Shown: positions 37,575 to 50,200 of the stretch, one piece after another
Layout: the number at the start of each line of letters is the position of its first letter
Position numbering within the stretch: the first letter of the stretch is position 1
Source of the DNA: Phoronis australis
Lineage: Eukaryota > Phoronida > Phoronidae
NCBI GenBank assembly: GCA_002633005.1
Contig: NMRA01000131.1
Span: 559,808 to 623,807 of the forward strand
Direction: 5' to 3'
Length of the DNA: 64,000 nt
Program-made: the position numbers and the translations under genes
The notes under the pieces: model-generated
What the model was told of the DNA's origin: nothing
Databases searched by the model: none
The model's input: the letters and a program-made list of their open reading frames with translations, nothing else

Positions 37575-38570
37575 GAAGTTGATGACTCCATAACTCAGCG
37601 CAGAGCACGTATCGAGTGGTTAATAGACTCTGCCCAAACAACTGTGTTGAGCCGGGATCATGCTGACCCTCAGTTAGATCTTGAGCTTGCTGGACTAGAA
37701 TATCAATGGTCTTATCTCAGTGATAAACTATTCAGACTTCATCGACACAATCGCAGTAAAACTGAGAAAGTAAACTTTGTGTACATCCACAAAAAGTTTC
37801 CAGTCAGCAAACTTCACAGGACGTTTCCTATATACAGAGAGCGCCCTCTTTGTGTTAATCTGGAAAATGGGAAGACAGCGCTAAAAACTAGAGGAAGGGC
37901 TCACGTGACCAAGTTGAGTGTGCCATTTCGTGTTCATGTGAAGTCAAAAGTGAAACGACACCCTCGCTGGAGTAATTTGCAGTATTCGTCTCAAACCAGC
38001 TCGGTCACGAGCTATGACCAGAGCAGCATCACTAGTGGATTTGACCAATCAGAGCCACCATGTGCAACAAGTACACCTGTACCCAATCCAGTAATTACCG
38101 AAAGACAATGTACTAAAACTGTGTTAAAGTCGTCTGGAACCATAACAATGGCTGAAAAGGGAAGTAAGGAGGAACCACGTCAAAACAATGAAAAGAGCTT
38201 TCATCTTTACATGGCTGCCTCACGTGACACTGCGTCGGGCTTGAGTCCGATGTCAAGTTTTCCGGATTCTCCGGCAGTGCCCAAGAGGAAGAGACTGGAT
38301 AGTGATAACGCTGACTTGTCATTTAATACCAGCGCCAGTGTATCATTGAACAGTCCTTGCCTATCCCCACGTACGCCTCAACGACCTTCGCTCAACCGTC
38401 TCTCCCTGTGCTCTGACAGTGACAGTTACATGAGCAGTCCACAGGCATCACCTGGTGTGGGCCTGAAGAAACGCGATGTCAAAGGTCACTATAAAAAGGA
38501 TGAACTGTGGCAAGCTATCCAGTCCGACTACCAGTACCTGATGGATGAAGAGATTATAGAGACTTGCAAA
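37575..38570 (+). CDS. AKAP6/nesprin-like scaffold, coding exon 2
   Basis: 332 codons, phase 0 to 0, bounded by TTAATTTCAG|GAA and TGCAAA|GTAAGT. Residues about 55-120 of the protein form a spectrin-like helical pair (RRARIEWLIDSAQ ... LAGLEYQWSYLSDKLFRLHR). A basic, low-helix stretch follows (residues about 120-190). Then comes a Ser/Pro-rich disordered part with a likely monopartite nuclear localisation signal, PKRKRLD, at residues 290-296 (38280-38300). The exon ends in a new helix, DELWQAIQSDYQYLMDEEII, which leads into the next repeat. The LSPRTPQRP and SPQASP motifs are proline-directed phosphosite candidates. The open frame runs on past the donor into the intron for 47 codons, so intron retention would give a truncated product. 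Confidence 0.85.
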
Positions 38571-39046
38571 GTAAGTGCCAGACGAGCAGACGCTGGTTTG
38601 ACCAGGTTGTATTTACATGTAGAGAGTTTGGTTGGGGATACTGGACATTCAACCAGAGGGCCCCCTTACACCAGGGTAGTTCTCACTGTGTTTTCAAGAC
38701 TTTTGACTTAATAGGTTGATTGGGAATTGAATAAACACTGGAGACACTAGTCACAATCTGACTGAATAACAACGGCATGTTTGTAGACAGTATCGCCAGG
38801 TACTGCCCATTCTCAGCCCGTTTCATCAAAATTTTAGAGAGACTAAGACGTTTTGAGATTGAGTTTGATTTAACATCGCCCTGAAGAAGCTTACTGTCAA
38901 CATTCTATTGAAATTGCTCATATCATTATTTCAATTATTTGCTTTGTTTACTGCTTTATGGAAATTGTAAATGAGTGGAAAATTTGATAGCAAAGAATCT
39001 GACGAAACGAAAATTAGCACCTAGGCATATAGAAGCATTTTACGAC

Positions 39047-39300
39047 CTGGGGCATGTTCCAAAAAATGACTCAGCTAAGACAAATTTTGAATTTCAGCCA
39101 ATTTTAAGTTAAAACTTAAATTTGTCTCAAGCGTGCTTCAAGAATCTTAAGTTCGACTTACCTTAAGTTTTTCACTTATAAGTTTTGTCTTAATTTTGAC
39201 TGACATACTAGATGTGGAAATATCTAAATTTGGAAGCTGAGACAAATGTTAGACTGAAGTAATAATTGAACTTAAGTTAGTTTCTTGAAACGGCCCCAGA
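39047..39300. mobile_element. MITE with GGGGC ends
   Basis: The left end CTGGGGCATGTTCCAAAAAA pairs imperfectly with the right end (reverse complement TCTGGGGCCGTTTCAAGAAA). The interior is made of short repeated CTTAAGTT motifs. About 254 bp. Confidence 0.7.
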
Positions 39301-39739
39301 TTTTCACCAAACTATACTTCAGTTTAGCATCTTTTTCAGGCGTGTTCTCTGTGTCATAGTTTGTGCTTTTGATTGACAAGTAAGCACCCTTAGTTGTCAG
39401 GAAAATGACGAGTAACTGGACAACAGTCATTTCCAGAAATATTGTAGAATTTATCTCAAATTTTTCTTTGATTTGTGTTTATTATGGTTATATCGATGCC
39501 TACATGTGGCTGCCTATTGCCATTGTCTCGGTATGTGCGTCCTCTGCTGTACCTTGCAGGATCTGAATAAGATTTGGCAGATCTGTTCCTATGAGGCTGG
39601 GAATTTTATTATTTTTTCATTTTCAGATGGATTAAACACATTCTGCGCCACTTATTGGCCATTTTTGTTATTTTCAAGAAAATTATGTTAGCAGAAGTTT
39701 TGGTACTAACAACAACGTAACTGACAATTTCCAGACTGA

Positions 39740-40110
39740 ACCATTCACTGTGGTGCCCCTTAGTGGCAGTTGTACCAGTATCTCCTAAACCTCCTGCAAG
39801 ATCTTAGTGAAATATGACAAGTGTATTCCTGTGAACGTTACAACACATGACAATTTCTTTCAGACAAATCTGACTACGGCTATGCCTCATAGTGGCAGTT
39901 CTGTTTTTCATGTTTGTCTCTGTTTCTTCGGAATTCCTAGACAGATTTGCTTGACATTTTGCTGTGAAGAAGAGAACATTCAATCTCCCAACAGGGTCAA
40001 CATTTTCTATGCATCAAGTGTCCGTTTTAATTCTAATTAGCATCCCTACAAATATATTGTTGGTGGCAGTCATGGGGTCATTTTTTTGAAATTAATGCTT
40101 TGCTCTTGTT
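39740..40110 (+). repeat. CTAGTGGCAG repeat family, short array
   Basis: GCCCCTTAGTGGCAGTTGTA near 39756, GCCTCATAGTGGCAGTTCTG near 39885 and TTGGTGGCAGTC near 40060. The first two are about 129 bp apart, close to the spacing of the clearest pair at 23.8-24.0 kb, and each is followed by a T-rich stretch. Confidence 0.6.
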
Positions 40111-40481
40111 TCTCTCTTTACTGCATTGTATCTTGAGCTCGTGAATAATGAAGTAATTTAAAATACCATAGTTGCCTTCAACAAAATAAGTTTCATTACA
40201 GTTTTCGACTTAGAATCTGTAACAAACATTTCTTTTGTTTTGACTGGTACAGTATTTAAGTATCTAGTAGACTAGTACATTGTTTTTGTTATGACACCAG
40301 ATTTTCCATGTTCAACCATGTTTAATGATGATCTTTGTCATATGATGTCTTATAAAGCCATAAAACTCCTGTTCTCTGTTTTCCGGAAGTCAAAACCTCA
40401 CAATTGAATTACAGTAGGCCTCTAGTTGCTATAAAACTGTTCTTAATTTATTCATTCTTTACCAAGGCTGGAACAGACTTC

Positions 40482-40919
40482 AGTGCCCGGTTGCATGAAA
40501 CAGTCCCAAATAGGGACTCAACTAAGTTCCCTAAATCTAATTGTGTATTTGTGGGCTTGTGAAAACACTGATTGTCCTTTCTTATGTTGTTTGAGTTTCG
40601 TCACTATCGTAAGTCAGTTTTGACTTATAGATACAAATTGAGAGTGAACTCTATGTTGAATTCTCTATTAGTAAAAATAAGTAGGGATCTTTTCATGCAA
40701 CGCCCCTAATTTAAGGACTAAGTCCCTAATTATTTTGACTGAATTAAGGGCTCAGTTTTTAGTTACATTTTTAAAAAATGTCATTAGTCAATAGCTCATA
40801 ATGAAGATATAATGATAGATGAATATTACACCTGTGAGTAAAGAACGAATTAAATTTGCAAAACATTTAGGGAACTTAGTTGAGTCCCTATTTAGGACAG
40901 TTTCATGCAACCGGGCACT
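40482..40919. mobile_element. MITE with 56-bp near-perfect inverted termini
   Basis: AGTGCCCGGTTGCATGAAAC at the left matches the reverse complement of the right end, and the match runs through AAATAGGGACTCAACTAAGT with about three mismatches over 56 bp. An internal partial copy (TTTTCATGCAACGCCCCTAA near 40690) suggests a rearranged or nested structure. 438 bp, non-coding. The well-kept ends suggest recent activity. Confidence 0.9.
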
Positions 40920-42090
40920 AGGCCTCTGTTACTTGAAACTTTTGAGGCTACCTTAGGGCGAAACTGCCTTATCACCCCGAGATCATGCATAACCTTGAAA
41001 GTGGATTTCACACATTGCCTTGCTTAGTTCTAGGAATGCACAACAGGTGGCGAAAGCATAGTCAGTATAGGCTTCAGTAGAGTTAATGCATTATTTTTAG
41101 GACAGAATAAATTAGGTACTTTAGTTCAATAGTGCTAATAAGTAATTTTTTGTCATTTTTTCATAAGAAATAATAAGGAGCATTCTAATAAATGTTTTGT
41201 CATCTTCTCAATATTTGCCGGAGCCAGTACTTTTGCATCTTGTGACACAATAAATGTTAAGAAAACACCAGTTTGTCATTTAGACAATTATTTTTGTCTG
41301 AATTGGTGAGATTTTATCTTAGGATTGTCGTCAGGTCAAGGAATTGGTTGCTTCCGTAATTGACCACCAGGTGGGGTGTAGTTACTTCCACACAATTCTT
41401 AGTGTTTTGTACCTTCAAATTGATTGCATAACTGAGTTACTGTTTTGAATGTGAATGGTGATATATTATATGCCCTGTTGTTGGTCACCGGATACCTCTA
41501 TACAGTGTCAACATAATATTGTGAAAACATACACCTTTTATTTTATATGGAGTCTAACTTTTGTTTGTCACTCACAAAATAACATTCCTGTACAATTGCT
41601 TTGTAATTGGCTTACAATGAGCTGAAAAGAATTAATGTAAACTTAAAGGTATTTCAATTAACATTAGATTGTGTTCAGCTCATGGAACTGTTAATGTGCG
41701 ATATTCCTGCACAGTTTGGAAAACATGGAAGTATGCTATGGACTATGGAGGCTTCTTGCAAGATTTTGATACAGAAGCTGTTCAGAAACAAGAAATTAAT
41801 ATGCTTTCAATCATTTTGGAAAGTCATGGCAATTGTCTTAAGGCTGTGCTTTGGAGCTGGAAATATGTTGATCAACAAATAGCTTCTCTGTTTGTGTTTT
41901 TCTAACGTTTGGGCTTTCTTGGGTCAAGTCCATTCATGAGTAGGATATTACTTTTTTGTTTTCAGGAAGACTATAGGCCAAAATCAAAAGCTAGAACTCT
42001 CGCTGAAACAAGAAATTTACTTTTTACAAAAGACCTGATCTGATCCTGATCACATGTTGCCTGTATTTAACATTTTGAACTATTTTGTAG

Positions 42091-42255
42091 TCAACAGAGA
42101 GCGACCTATCTATGGAAGATGATGACCTTGGGAACTCCAAGGTGACATTCACCGACTTCATTCAGCAGTATAAGGAACTCACTGATTGGTTGAATCAGAT
42201 ACAGCTTCACACAGAACGGCAGGGTGCTAGTCTGTCAGAGAAGTATCTTAATCAG
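42091..42255 (+). CDS. AKAP6/nesprin-like scaffold, coding exon 3
   Basis: 55 codons, phase 0 to 0, between ATTTTGTAG|TCA and AATCAG|GTAGCT. After a short acidic linker (ESDLSMEDDD), the peptide VTFTDFIQQYKELTDWLNQ is the first helix of spectrin repeat 2. It aligns in spacing with the AKAP6 segment that has EYQELWDWL. The Trp in helix A is the usual conserved position of spectrin repeats. Confidence 0.85.
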
Positions 42256-43192
42256 GTAGCTGAAATAGAAATATCCTGACTTAAAAAATTTGAATAAACA
42301 AAATTTATGCTCAGACTAAATCAAAATTTTTTGTAACAAAAGTGAATGCGCTCAACCATGAGAAGTAGATACGCAGTGCTTTTTTAGCAAAGTGCAAGCC
42401 ATGATGTTAACTCATTGCTACTGATATTCGCTGAACTCTTAAATTTGTCAACCAAAATTACTATACATTTGTAAAAGTGAGGGAAGTTCAGCCACTCGGA
42501 CATGGGGCATTCCTTCGCACCGGTCATACGCATGCAGACACAAAATTCCCTCAGGATAAAAACTACGTTTCATCTTCATTTTCGGTGGCATCTTACTGTG
42601 CTATGTACGCCTCGTTGACTCAATATTATGGCGATTGGTAAGGATTGAGAGTACATACGAAACTGTTCTATGCGTGATGCTAGGAGATTCGATGTGAGTG
42701 ATAGCTCTGTAACCTTTGACCTTGGGATAAGTAGTAAGCAAATTTTGACACGGTTGTGCAGTTCTTAGGTGGTTCTGTTAAATCTTTTTTTTCTTGCTAC
42801 TTGGTATATATTTTGTATTTGAAGTTCTCCGAGAATGAAGATAAGGTATTTTGCTTGACATATGTGAAATTTTGCAAAAATGGCCAAATTTTTGTGAATA
42901 AGGTTTGAGATATCTTTAAAACTGTCTAATTGATGTACAAAGTGAGACTGTAACATGCAGCTGTTACCAAATGAAAGTTAACAAACATCATCTTACCTGT
43001 CCTAATTATCATCTGAGGATCTTGAATGGTTGCACCTTGCCTGAAGGTGATGGTCTTGGCAAAACTTTGCCATTGCCTTTAACAATTTATTTGTCAGAGA
43101 CAACTTTTCTTCTTGTGTTTAGCAAGCAGTTTCATGGTCTGATAATGGGGGGCGCTTTAGCACAATGTTGACTCTTCTGCTGTTCATTTCAG
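42256..43192 (+). other. Intron 3
   Basis: No coding signal. The 42770-42950 part (TTTGAGATATCTTT, AATGGCCAAATTTTTGTG) resembles the interior of MITE family D. Confidence 0.5.
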
Positions 43193-43391
43193 AAATACTA
43201 TGAGGAGATGTTGCAGCGGTCACCAAGACGTAAATTGTTCAATGACTATGCCAAGCAGCTGATGCGCAGGTACCCCAACATGAAGGAAGAAATACAGATC
43301 CGCATACAGCACCTCAACAACCAATGGGGGGCGCTAGAATCAGCGATATCACCGAAGAGGGCCAGTAATGACGAGGATACTATGATGAAAG
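43193..43391 (+). CDS. AKAP6/nesprin-like scaffold, coding exon 4
   Basis: 66 codons plus one base (phase 1 end), between TTCATTTCAG|AAA and GAAAG|GTCAGT. It encodes helices B and C of spectrin repeat 2: YYEEMLQRSPRRKLFNDYAK, then IRIQHLNNQWGALE with the conserved Trp near the end of helix C. The continuation SPKRASNDEDTMMKG is a linker. The donor GTCAGT is a weaker but usable 5' splice site, and the single carried G completes an Asp codon in the next exon. Confidence 0.85.
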
Positions 43392-44019
43392 GTCAGTAAT
43401 CACACGAACTTTTTTGCTGCCCTCTCTAGTGTTGGAGAGACATTGTGGTTGTGGTGCTGGTACAATTTTTGAAATAAAATGGCAGGAGGCTTTTATCGCT
43501 GAACATTGCGGAATTTTTAGAGCCAAAACAGATCTGCAAGTGACCTCCAGTTTGCTGACACTTTGTGCTAAATTTTTTTGGTCTTCGCAGTGACTTCATC
43601 AAAATGTAAGAAACATTTACGAGATAATGTCCAATTTCCTTAACCTTTTAATGACCCTGATACAGTATATGATCCTCCATTCGTTAAAGGTGATCCTAGC
43701 ATTGCAAGCAAAGGCGTTAACTTACATGAGTTGAATGCGTTTTGTGACAATGGCGGTACTGTATAGTGACAGATGCGAAGTTCATTGTGAACATAACCCC
43801 ATTAGGGTGTACAAAATTGCTGATGCTCAATCTTCCCCATACCTGCCAATTTTATGTATCACACTTTTTTCCTGGAATTTTTATCCACCCACATATTTAT
43901 ATGACTTACTTAAAACCCTTACCACACCATGGTGGATAGCGCCTCTGTGACTGAATGCCATCGATGCCTACTTACAGCATGTGACAAACTGAATGAAATT
44001 GTCTAAAATTAATTTGTAG
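43392..44019 (+). other. Intron 4
   Basis: 628 bases with no coding or repeat feature I can name. An open + frame at 43735-43950 has no splice support. Confidence 0.5.
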
Positions 44020-44144
44020 ACTTGGAAGCTGACCTGAACAGTCTACGGAGCTGGCTTCATGGTGTGGAAGGTCGTCTTCTGCCCCTGTGTCTCCGCCCCT
44101 CATGGACCCTGCAGGAGCTAGAGGAACGACTCAAGAGTCACAAG
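44020..44144 (+). CDS. AKAP6/nesprin-like scaffold, coding exon 5
   Basis: 125 bases from AATTTGTAG|AC to CACAAG|GTAAGA. With the preceding G it reads DLEADLNSLRSWLHGVEGRL, helix A of spectrin repeat 3, followed by a loop and ELEERLKSHK. In AKAP6 the matching segment also has a short helix with a ...LKGWL... core before a run of charged residues. Ends in phase 0. Confidence 0.85.
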
Positions 44145-47007
44145 GTAAGAGGGTGGAGTTGATTGCATTCTGTATATACACTGTTTTCTCTGTGCTGAAT
44201 CTAACGTATACCCATGCACTTTCAACTTTGTGCAGACTTTTGAAATCTCGTTTTTGAATGGTTGTAGAGTGTAGCCTTTTGGGTGTCAAAGAGTTATCTC
44301 AAGTGTAATGATGTAACTTTTGTGTTTGACTTGTGAACTTTTTACATGAAACAAAATAAATAATGATTGTTTATGCAATATCGGTACGAAGGTGGATTAC
44401 AATAGGAAAAACATGTTATGATTTTCCACATCAGGAGAATACTTATCGGAGTTTGATGCACATGCTCATTTTTAGATATGCCCAGGGCATGTATTTTAGG
44501 GCACAAAATGACTGACAAGTGAAATTTCATTGTCCTGCACCAAATTAATGCTTTCCTGTGTTAAGGTCCTGTACTGGTGTTACCATCTGCTGATATTTTG
44601 AAAAATGTAAGCATTTGAGACAATGTTAGAAGGCCTTGGAAAATGATAAAATGCAATTTCCACAATTACATTTTTTCTTAAATGGGTGAAATTTTGTTGT
44701 AAGTTTTCGGAGGGTGATGGTTATTACTCAGTGTTGATTTGAACTGTGGCTTTTCTGTATTGCGGGTCAGTTATTTAGTTATAACTAATATTGGTTGCCA
44801 TGGTATGTGATAGCTCTAGGATTCTCTACTTCCAGTAGAGAAGTGGTACCCTTGTCTGTAAAACCCATTGGGTAATGGCCGGAAGTAACGTGCCCAAAGT
44901 TTGAGAACCATTTTTTCAACTGAATAATGGGCACCAAACTGGTTCTCAAAATTCGGGCATGTTATATCCGACTATTGCCAGCCATGGGTCTTCCTGTTAC
45001 TTAAGTCTTGATGGTACATTGTAAACTTGCTATTATTTAGAATTAATACCTCATTTAAACTGAAGTGTGGAATAGATTTATCCCAGTTTGTAATGAAATC
45101 AAACCACATAGAAAATCTTGGGCTATGGTACATAAAGTAATCTAGATGTGCGCATGTCACTTCCCCATCTGAGTGGAATCCATTCGATGTGTATGTTCGC
45201 ACTTAACAGATTACCGTTTGAAACAAGCCGAAAGGAGGTTCAGGTTGAAACTGCTTGTGTTTACACATTCTTCATCAATTGATTTGAAGCGCAAACCCAT
45301 TTAAACTCTATTTAGTCTTTAGTGTGAACGAAATATAAGACTAAATACTCTTACACAAGTGTGACCCAAAATACTGTATTTGATATATTATAGAAGAAAT
45401 ATATTTTCACCTGTGCACATGGTATATTGTAGCAACAAATGTGAGTACACCTTGACAGCGAAAGGTGGTGGCCAGGCAAGGGGCAGCAAATATTTACACT
45501 TACTATGGTTTTTTGTGTATCTAAAAGTTGCTTTGTTATCTTGAGAGGCACTGCACTACTCTGTGCTTGTTTAAGCTGTACTGGGTTGACACCTGGTGAT
45601 TGAATTGTGAACTAATTCTTGAGATGTATAAAAACATTGGCATGGGAATTAAAAAAAAAAATATCTGAAAACATTTTAGACATGATAGCTCATGCGTAGA
45701 AACTTATATTGTTTGGTAGTTACTGTTGAACGTTTTTCTTGGCTTTTTGTGCTGCCTGGCAAAATAGTAATAATCTCTTTACTGATTGGTTCCTATGTGA
45801 CAAGAATTTTATCTGTTAGCATTTCTTCTCTTTAAATTTGAAGAATGCTTGAAATGCAATGTAGTTGTGTACAGTACGTTATAAGATCCCGACCTTATGA
45901 GTAATAAATTGATGTACAATATAACATAGAGACCTCCTTCACACACTTGTTGTTATCCAGTGTAAACAGATAACATTATCGTGCATTATTACTGGATTGA
46001 GGTGTGCTTGACGGTTATACATAGGATTTCATTCTTATCTAAGAGAGCTATGTGACATCATTCACGTCTTGCTTCAAAAATGAACGGCTGAGACTAGGCC
46101 AGGTATTGTTTTTGTCTATTAGCAACTATAGGCGTGTAAGTTGATGTTTACCGACTTTGGAGAAACAGAATTGGAAAGAATGGCATTTTACAGTTTTACT
46201 TTTCTAGTCGTGTAAAATGGTGGATTTTCTTTCTTGTGGAAGTCTTCTTGGTTCTGACAACTTTTGGTCATTATTTCAGCTCCACGCTGTGGGTTATGAA
46301 CGAGTGTATATAGAATTGCACCTATTACTATTTTATGTTTTGTTCGTGCTAGGTCTGCTATTGTTTGTTATGTCCAACATTTTCAGCTGAAGACCATTAA
46401 ATTTAGTCTCAAGTATTTATTCACAGTGTTTGGTAATCAACAAATGGTTTTCATGAAGGAATGTTAAAATATGAGAGTTTTCTTTTCTGTGTAGTTCTGA
46501 ATTGAAAGACTTGTTTTGTGGTTATTAGTAAGGAGGTGGTGGCATGGGGGTTTGTCTCAATGTTCACTGAAGACGCATCAGATGTGTAGCTGTAGGTTGA
46601 TGATATTGAAAAGTTACTGGGTTTATATCTTTAATCTTTGGTTGAATGCTTTATTGATCTCTTGTATAGTGACCTAGGGTATGGTTTCTTGTTATTTATG
46701 ACTTTGGTCTCCAAATTCAAATGTACTGTTGACATTGCAACAAAGAACTTAACAATTAGGTGGTATGTTTACTTCTTTATATTCTCCAATCACAACACTA
46801 AGATTTAAAGGAAGGAAAATACTTAGTACTTTGCAATAAAGACGTCAAGGAACCTGACTTTCCAATTGGCTTTCGAAAGAGGCAGTTCTTGTCGTCATCT
46901 AATGAGTCGGTTACAGCATTTTATCTGAGCTCATTCCAACAAGCCTGAGTCTTGTCTGTGGTGAACGATCGTTTGGCTGATCTAATCTTCTGTTTCTTTC
47001 TTTGCAG
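44145..47007 (+). other. Intron 5
   Basis: About 2.9 kb, with one foldback at 44864-44988 and no exon signal. An A-run lies near 45650. Confidence 0.5.
44864..44988. mobile_element. Short foldback/MITE
   Basis: CCCATTGGGTAATGGCCGGA pairs with the reverse complement of the right end (CCCATGGCTGGCAATAGTCGG), and TTTGAGAACCA pairs with TGGTTCTCAAA near the centre. Arms about 48 bp with mismatches. Confidence 0.75.
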
Positions 47008-47223
47008 GATCTTCAGCTAGACATAGAATCCCACTCCAAGATTGTATCTGCAGTTCTTAAACTGTGTGAGCGTCTACAGAGTGACAAGCATGCGGACGAT
47101 AGTGAAGATGACCGCGAGGCGTTCCAGCTGGTAGCTATCAACTTGGAAAGACGCTGGCACACCATCTGGTTACAGTCGTTGGAGTGGCAGTGTCGACTAG
47201 AAGAAGCAATCGGTCGCAGGAAG
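47008..47223 (+). CDS. AKAP6/nesprin-like scaffold, coding exon 6 (spectrin repeat 3)
   Basis: 72 codons, phase 0 to 0, between TCTTTGCAG|GAT and AGGAAG|GTAAAA. This is the best family marker in the gene. Helix B contains IVSAVLKLCERLQSD, and helix C contains AINLERRWHTIWLQSLEWQ followed by CRLEEAIGRRK. Human AKAP6 has, at the end of its third spectrin repeat, a closely similar helix pair with the shared core NLERRW, then a WQ.RL pattern. In AKAP6 this region binds nesprin-1alpha and targets the nuclear envelope, so perinuclear anchoring is a reasonable inference here. Nesprin and Klarsicht-type proteins are the alternative. Confidence 0.9.
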
Positions 47224-50200
47224 GTAAAAATGCTGTACTATGTGACGCGGGACATGATATCATACTTTGGTAGGGGATATTTTAGAAAATCCTGGGTCAG
47301 CTGATCCCGTAATTATCAAAAATGTCATTTTTGTTCATTTTCAAGTGTGAATGCCCAAATATTTCAAAACATTATTTTTAGTAGCTGTGGAACACATTTT
47401 GAAGAGAGATCATCATAAATTTTGTACTGCACATATTTCACGAAAAAAAATTATAAAGTAAAATTTTACGTGTCAACCATATTGTATCCTAAGTTTGTGA
47501 CATTTTACCATACTATAGCTGATGGTACGTGACACGATATTGTAATATGAGGTACTATGGTTGATGCCGTACTGCATATTATCGGACCTGTGTCACATAT
47601 GCAAGTACGCAATGTCTGCAAATAAATACTCTGAAGTCAAAACAAATTAAGTGAACTGCATGTCAGTATGGCGCTAAAGTGGAAAATATTCAAAGTGAAA
47701 AATATTCAATACATTAACTTCTTCATTAGTACTTGTTAAAGCAATTGTTAAAACAGTTGTAATCACTTGGCCTCTTCGACTTTGTGCTAGGAAGTTGGCC
47801 CACAAACTTTATGAGCTATGGAGCACGTCTTACATTACAAATTGTGGTCTTCAACATATTGTCAACGGATATGGAGAAATTAAATATTTTTATTGGTCAA
47901 ATCATTATTAAAGATATTGGCGCAACAAGTTTAAAGCAAAATTAAATCCATCTTCCATCACAAAAAACAAGTTACGTTTTAGGTCATTTACTATTGTGAA
48001 GTTTGTGTCTAAGTTGTACCTTAAGACCTTCCAACTTTAATCCAGTACTAACGAAGCATCGGCGTCAATTGGAAAGTTTTCTCGTTAGCTTCAGTAGTTC
48101 TTTAAAATCGGATTTATGGCTAGGTGACTATCATCATCAAAGATATCTCAAAGTGTACTTGATGACAACAGTAGTGACCCCAGCTGGTAATTTTGATGGA
48201 CACGCAAGTTAAGCGTTCCTACTGTAGTGATGCATGGACACACTGATGCTCCCCTGAACACGGAAAGGATCTCAGGAGTTCAAAGGAAGTGACAGTTCAA
48301 TATGACATGAGCTAAGGCTGTACAAGTTGGCTTGTCACGCAGGACATTTCATGCGCCGAGCGTGGTCTCAACGAGTAACGAACTGTTGCTTCTTTGTAAA
48401 CTCAGAAATCTCTTCTTACCTGAGTATGAAACCAATTGAGACTTATTTTATAGAGATAGGTGGTTTATATTAGAATGTGGCTTCTTGGACGCAACACAGG
48501 CTTAAAGTGACTTTAAAGATGATTTGTTTTTGTTTGATTTATCCTTTGAATTGTACACTTAATACATATTATAATGTGTGTGTTGTAGACTGGGTAAAAC
48601 TTACTCCAAAACACTGCTTTAATTTAATTTGTTATCAACAGAGGCCGCTGAACTCGTCACATGCTATTGATTTTGTAATAATGTGCTCGTGTGTGTATTT
48701 TTAGTATTTTCTGTGTGCACCAGGTCATGTAGGCGTCTTTATGTTGATTCTTGTGATAAGGATGAATGACCGTATTTAAAACACACCTGAAGTGCCTAAA
48801 ATGTGCAGGGTCAGCATCAGGTAAAAGTCATTATGTGACTGAGGCCGTGGTCTCCTCAGGTAGAGTTTGAATACATGTTCATTGTATTTCATGACGTTTC
48901 ATAGAGTTGATAATAAATCATCTCTACTACATACCTTAGATATGCACTCTTGAGGCAGAGACCTCATGTGGAACTGTTAAGTCGAGGCATATTTCTGGCC
49001 GGGAATACCATCATAAAAATTATTATCCTCATTTATATAAAAATAGATGTGTGTAAATATTCCCTGTTGTTTTGAACAGCCAGATTTATTTATATGGAAG
49101 TCATTAGCTGGGCAAGTTAACAAGACCTTCAGGCTGTATTGAATCTATACTCAATTCATTCAGGAGACTTGAAAGATGACACTTGGTTTTGTGATCATTA
49201 GAGGGTGGTTGTAACTTGTATGTCATTGAGGCTTCTTTTGGATGAGATGTGTTACTTGTACATACAATGGTATTGACATCCAGGCTCTGTGATATGTTGT
49301 AATGTAAGGCTATTTGTCCTGCACTCTAACATCCATTCAGTCTCTGCCTGTGGACCCTTGGGACATATTGGATTGTGTCTTATGTGCAAGCAAGCTTTAG
49401 TGATCACGCATCTGTTGTGAATATTGTTACAGTCTGGTTCTGTGGTGGTGGCTATCTTGTGAATTGTATCAGGAAGTTTTCATTTAAAGACTTAGGTACC
49501 CGCTAACTCGACTTTGATTGTGATAAGTAAATGTGTTTCACAGTGTTGTGGTGCCTTTAAAGCGCAATGAATACTTCTTCTCTCAGAGCACAGATATGTT
49601 ATGTTATGTCTTGTAAATTGCTTAGACATCTTGCAGTTTATATGAGGTGAGCTTTAATGATGTTATTAATCCTTAATTAAGTCTGAACTGCTCAGATAAC
49701 TAGCGAATAATAACCCATACAGTTATTTCCTCCATGGAACGTAATGATTTGGCAGGCAAAAGTTATGGGCATGCTGTGGTGTTCTCAAGCAGATGTTGAT
49801 GTGTGGTTTGGTCCACTGTAGCCGCATGTACATGGGAGACAACTCTCATGGAGCAACGAACACGGAACAGCTGATGGGACGCAACTGTATATGTAAACAC
49901 GACTGACACGGAGCAATTTGATACTGTGGCAGCCATTTTTGACACTGGTTTGAGAGGTAGAGTAAGTTGCGCTCCATCAGTTGCTCCAGTGTCAAATACA
50001 CGTCTAAACACAAACTGGAGAAAGGTGAAAGGGATCATGTCAATACCATATATGTGGATGATTTTGTGGCATTCCGTCCACGTGGTTTGGATATTCGTTA
50101 TTGTTTATACAAGCATGCGATTACAATCTTCGTGTAAATGACCCATGCTGATCCAGTTTGTGGTCTAATGTCTAAATGTTTTCTAAAGTGGAGCAAGTTT

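Larger units (their letters stand above)
38571..42090 (+). other. Intron 2 of the scaffold gene
   Basis: Contains two inverted-repeat elements and a short array of the CTAGTGGCAG repeat. An acceptor-like TTTTTTGTTTTCAG at 41965 has no downstream donor before an in-frame stop, so it does not make an exon. Confidence 0.6.

Noticed and set aside
38571-38711. Extension of the exon 2 frame beyond the donor
   Set aside because: The GTAAGT at 38571 is a near-perfect donor, and the following spectrin-repeat exon joins in frame, so the extension is intron sequence unless retained.
41607-41905. Two overlapping plus-strand frames before the exon at 42091
   Set aside because: The second reads somewhat like protein, but no acceptor/donor pair keeps frame with the neighbouring exons, and direct joining of 38570 to 42091 is phase 0 and sensible.
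41966-42042. Strong acceptor followed by an open stretch
   Set aside because: No donor occurs before the in-frame TGA, so it cannot be an internal exon.
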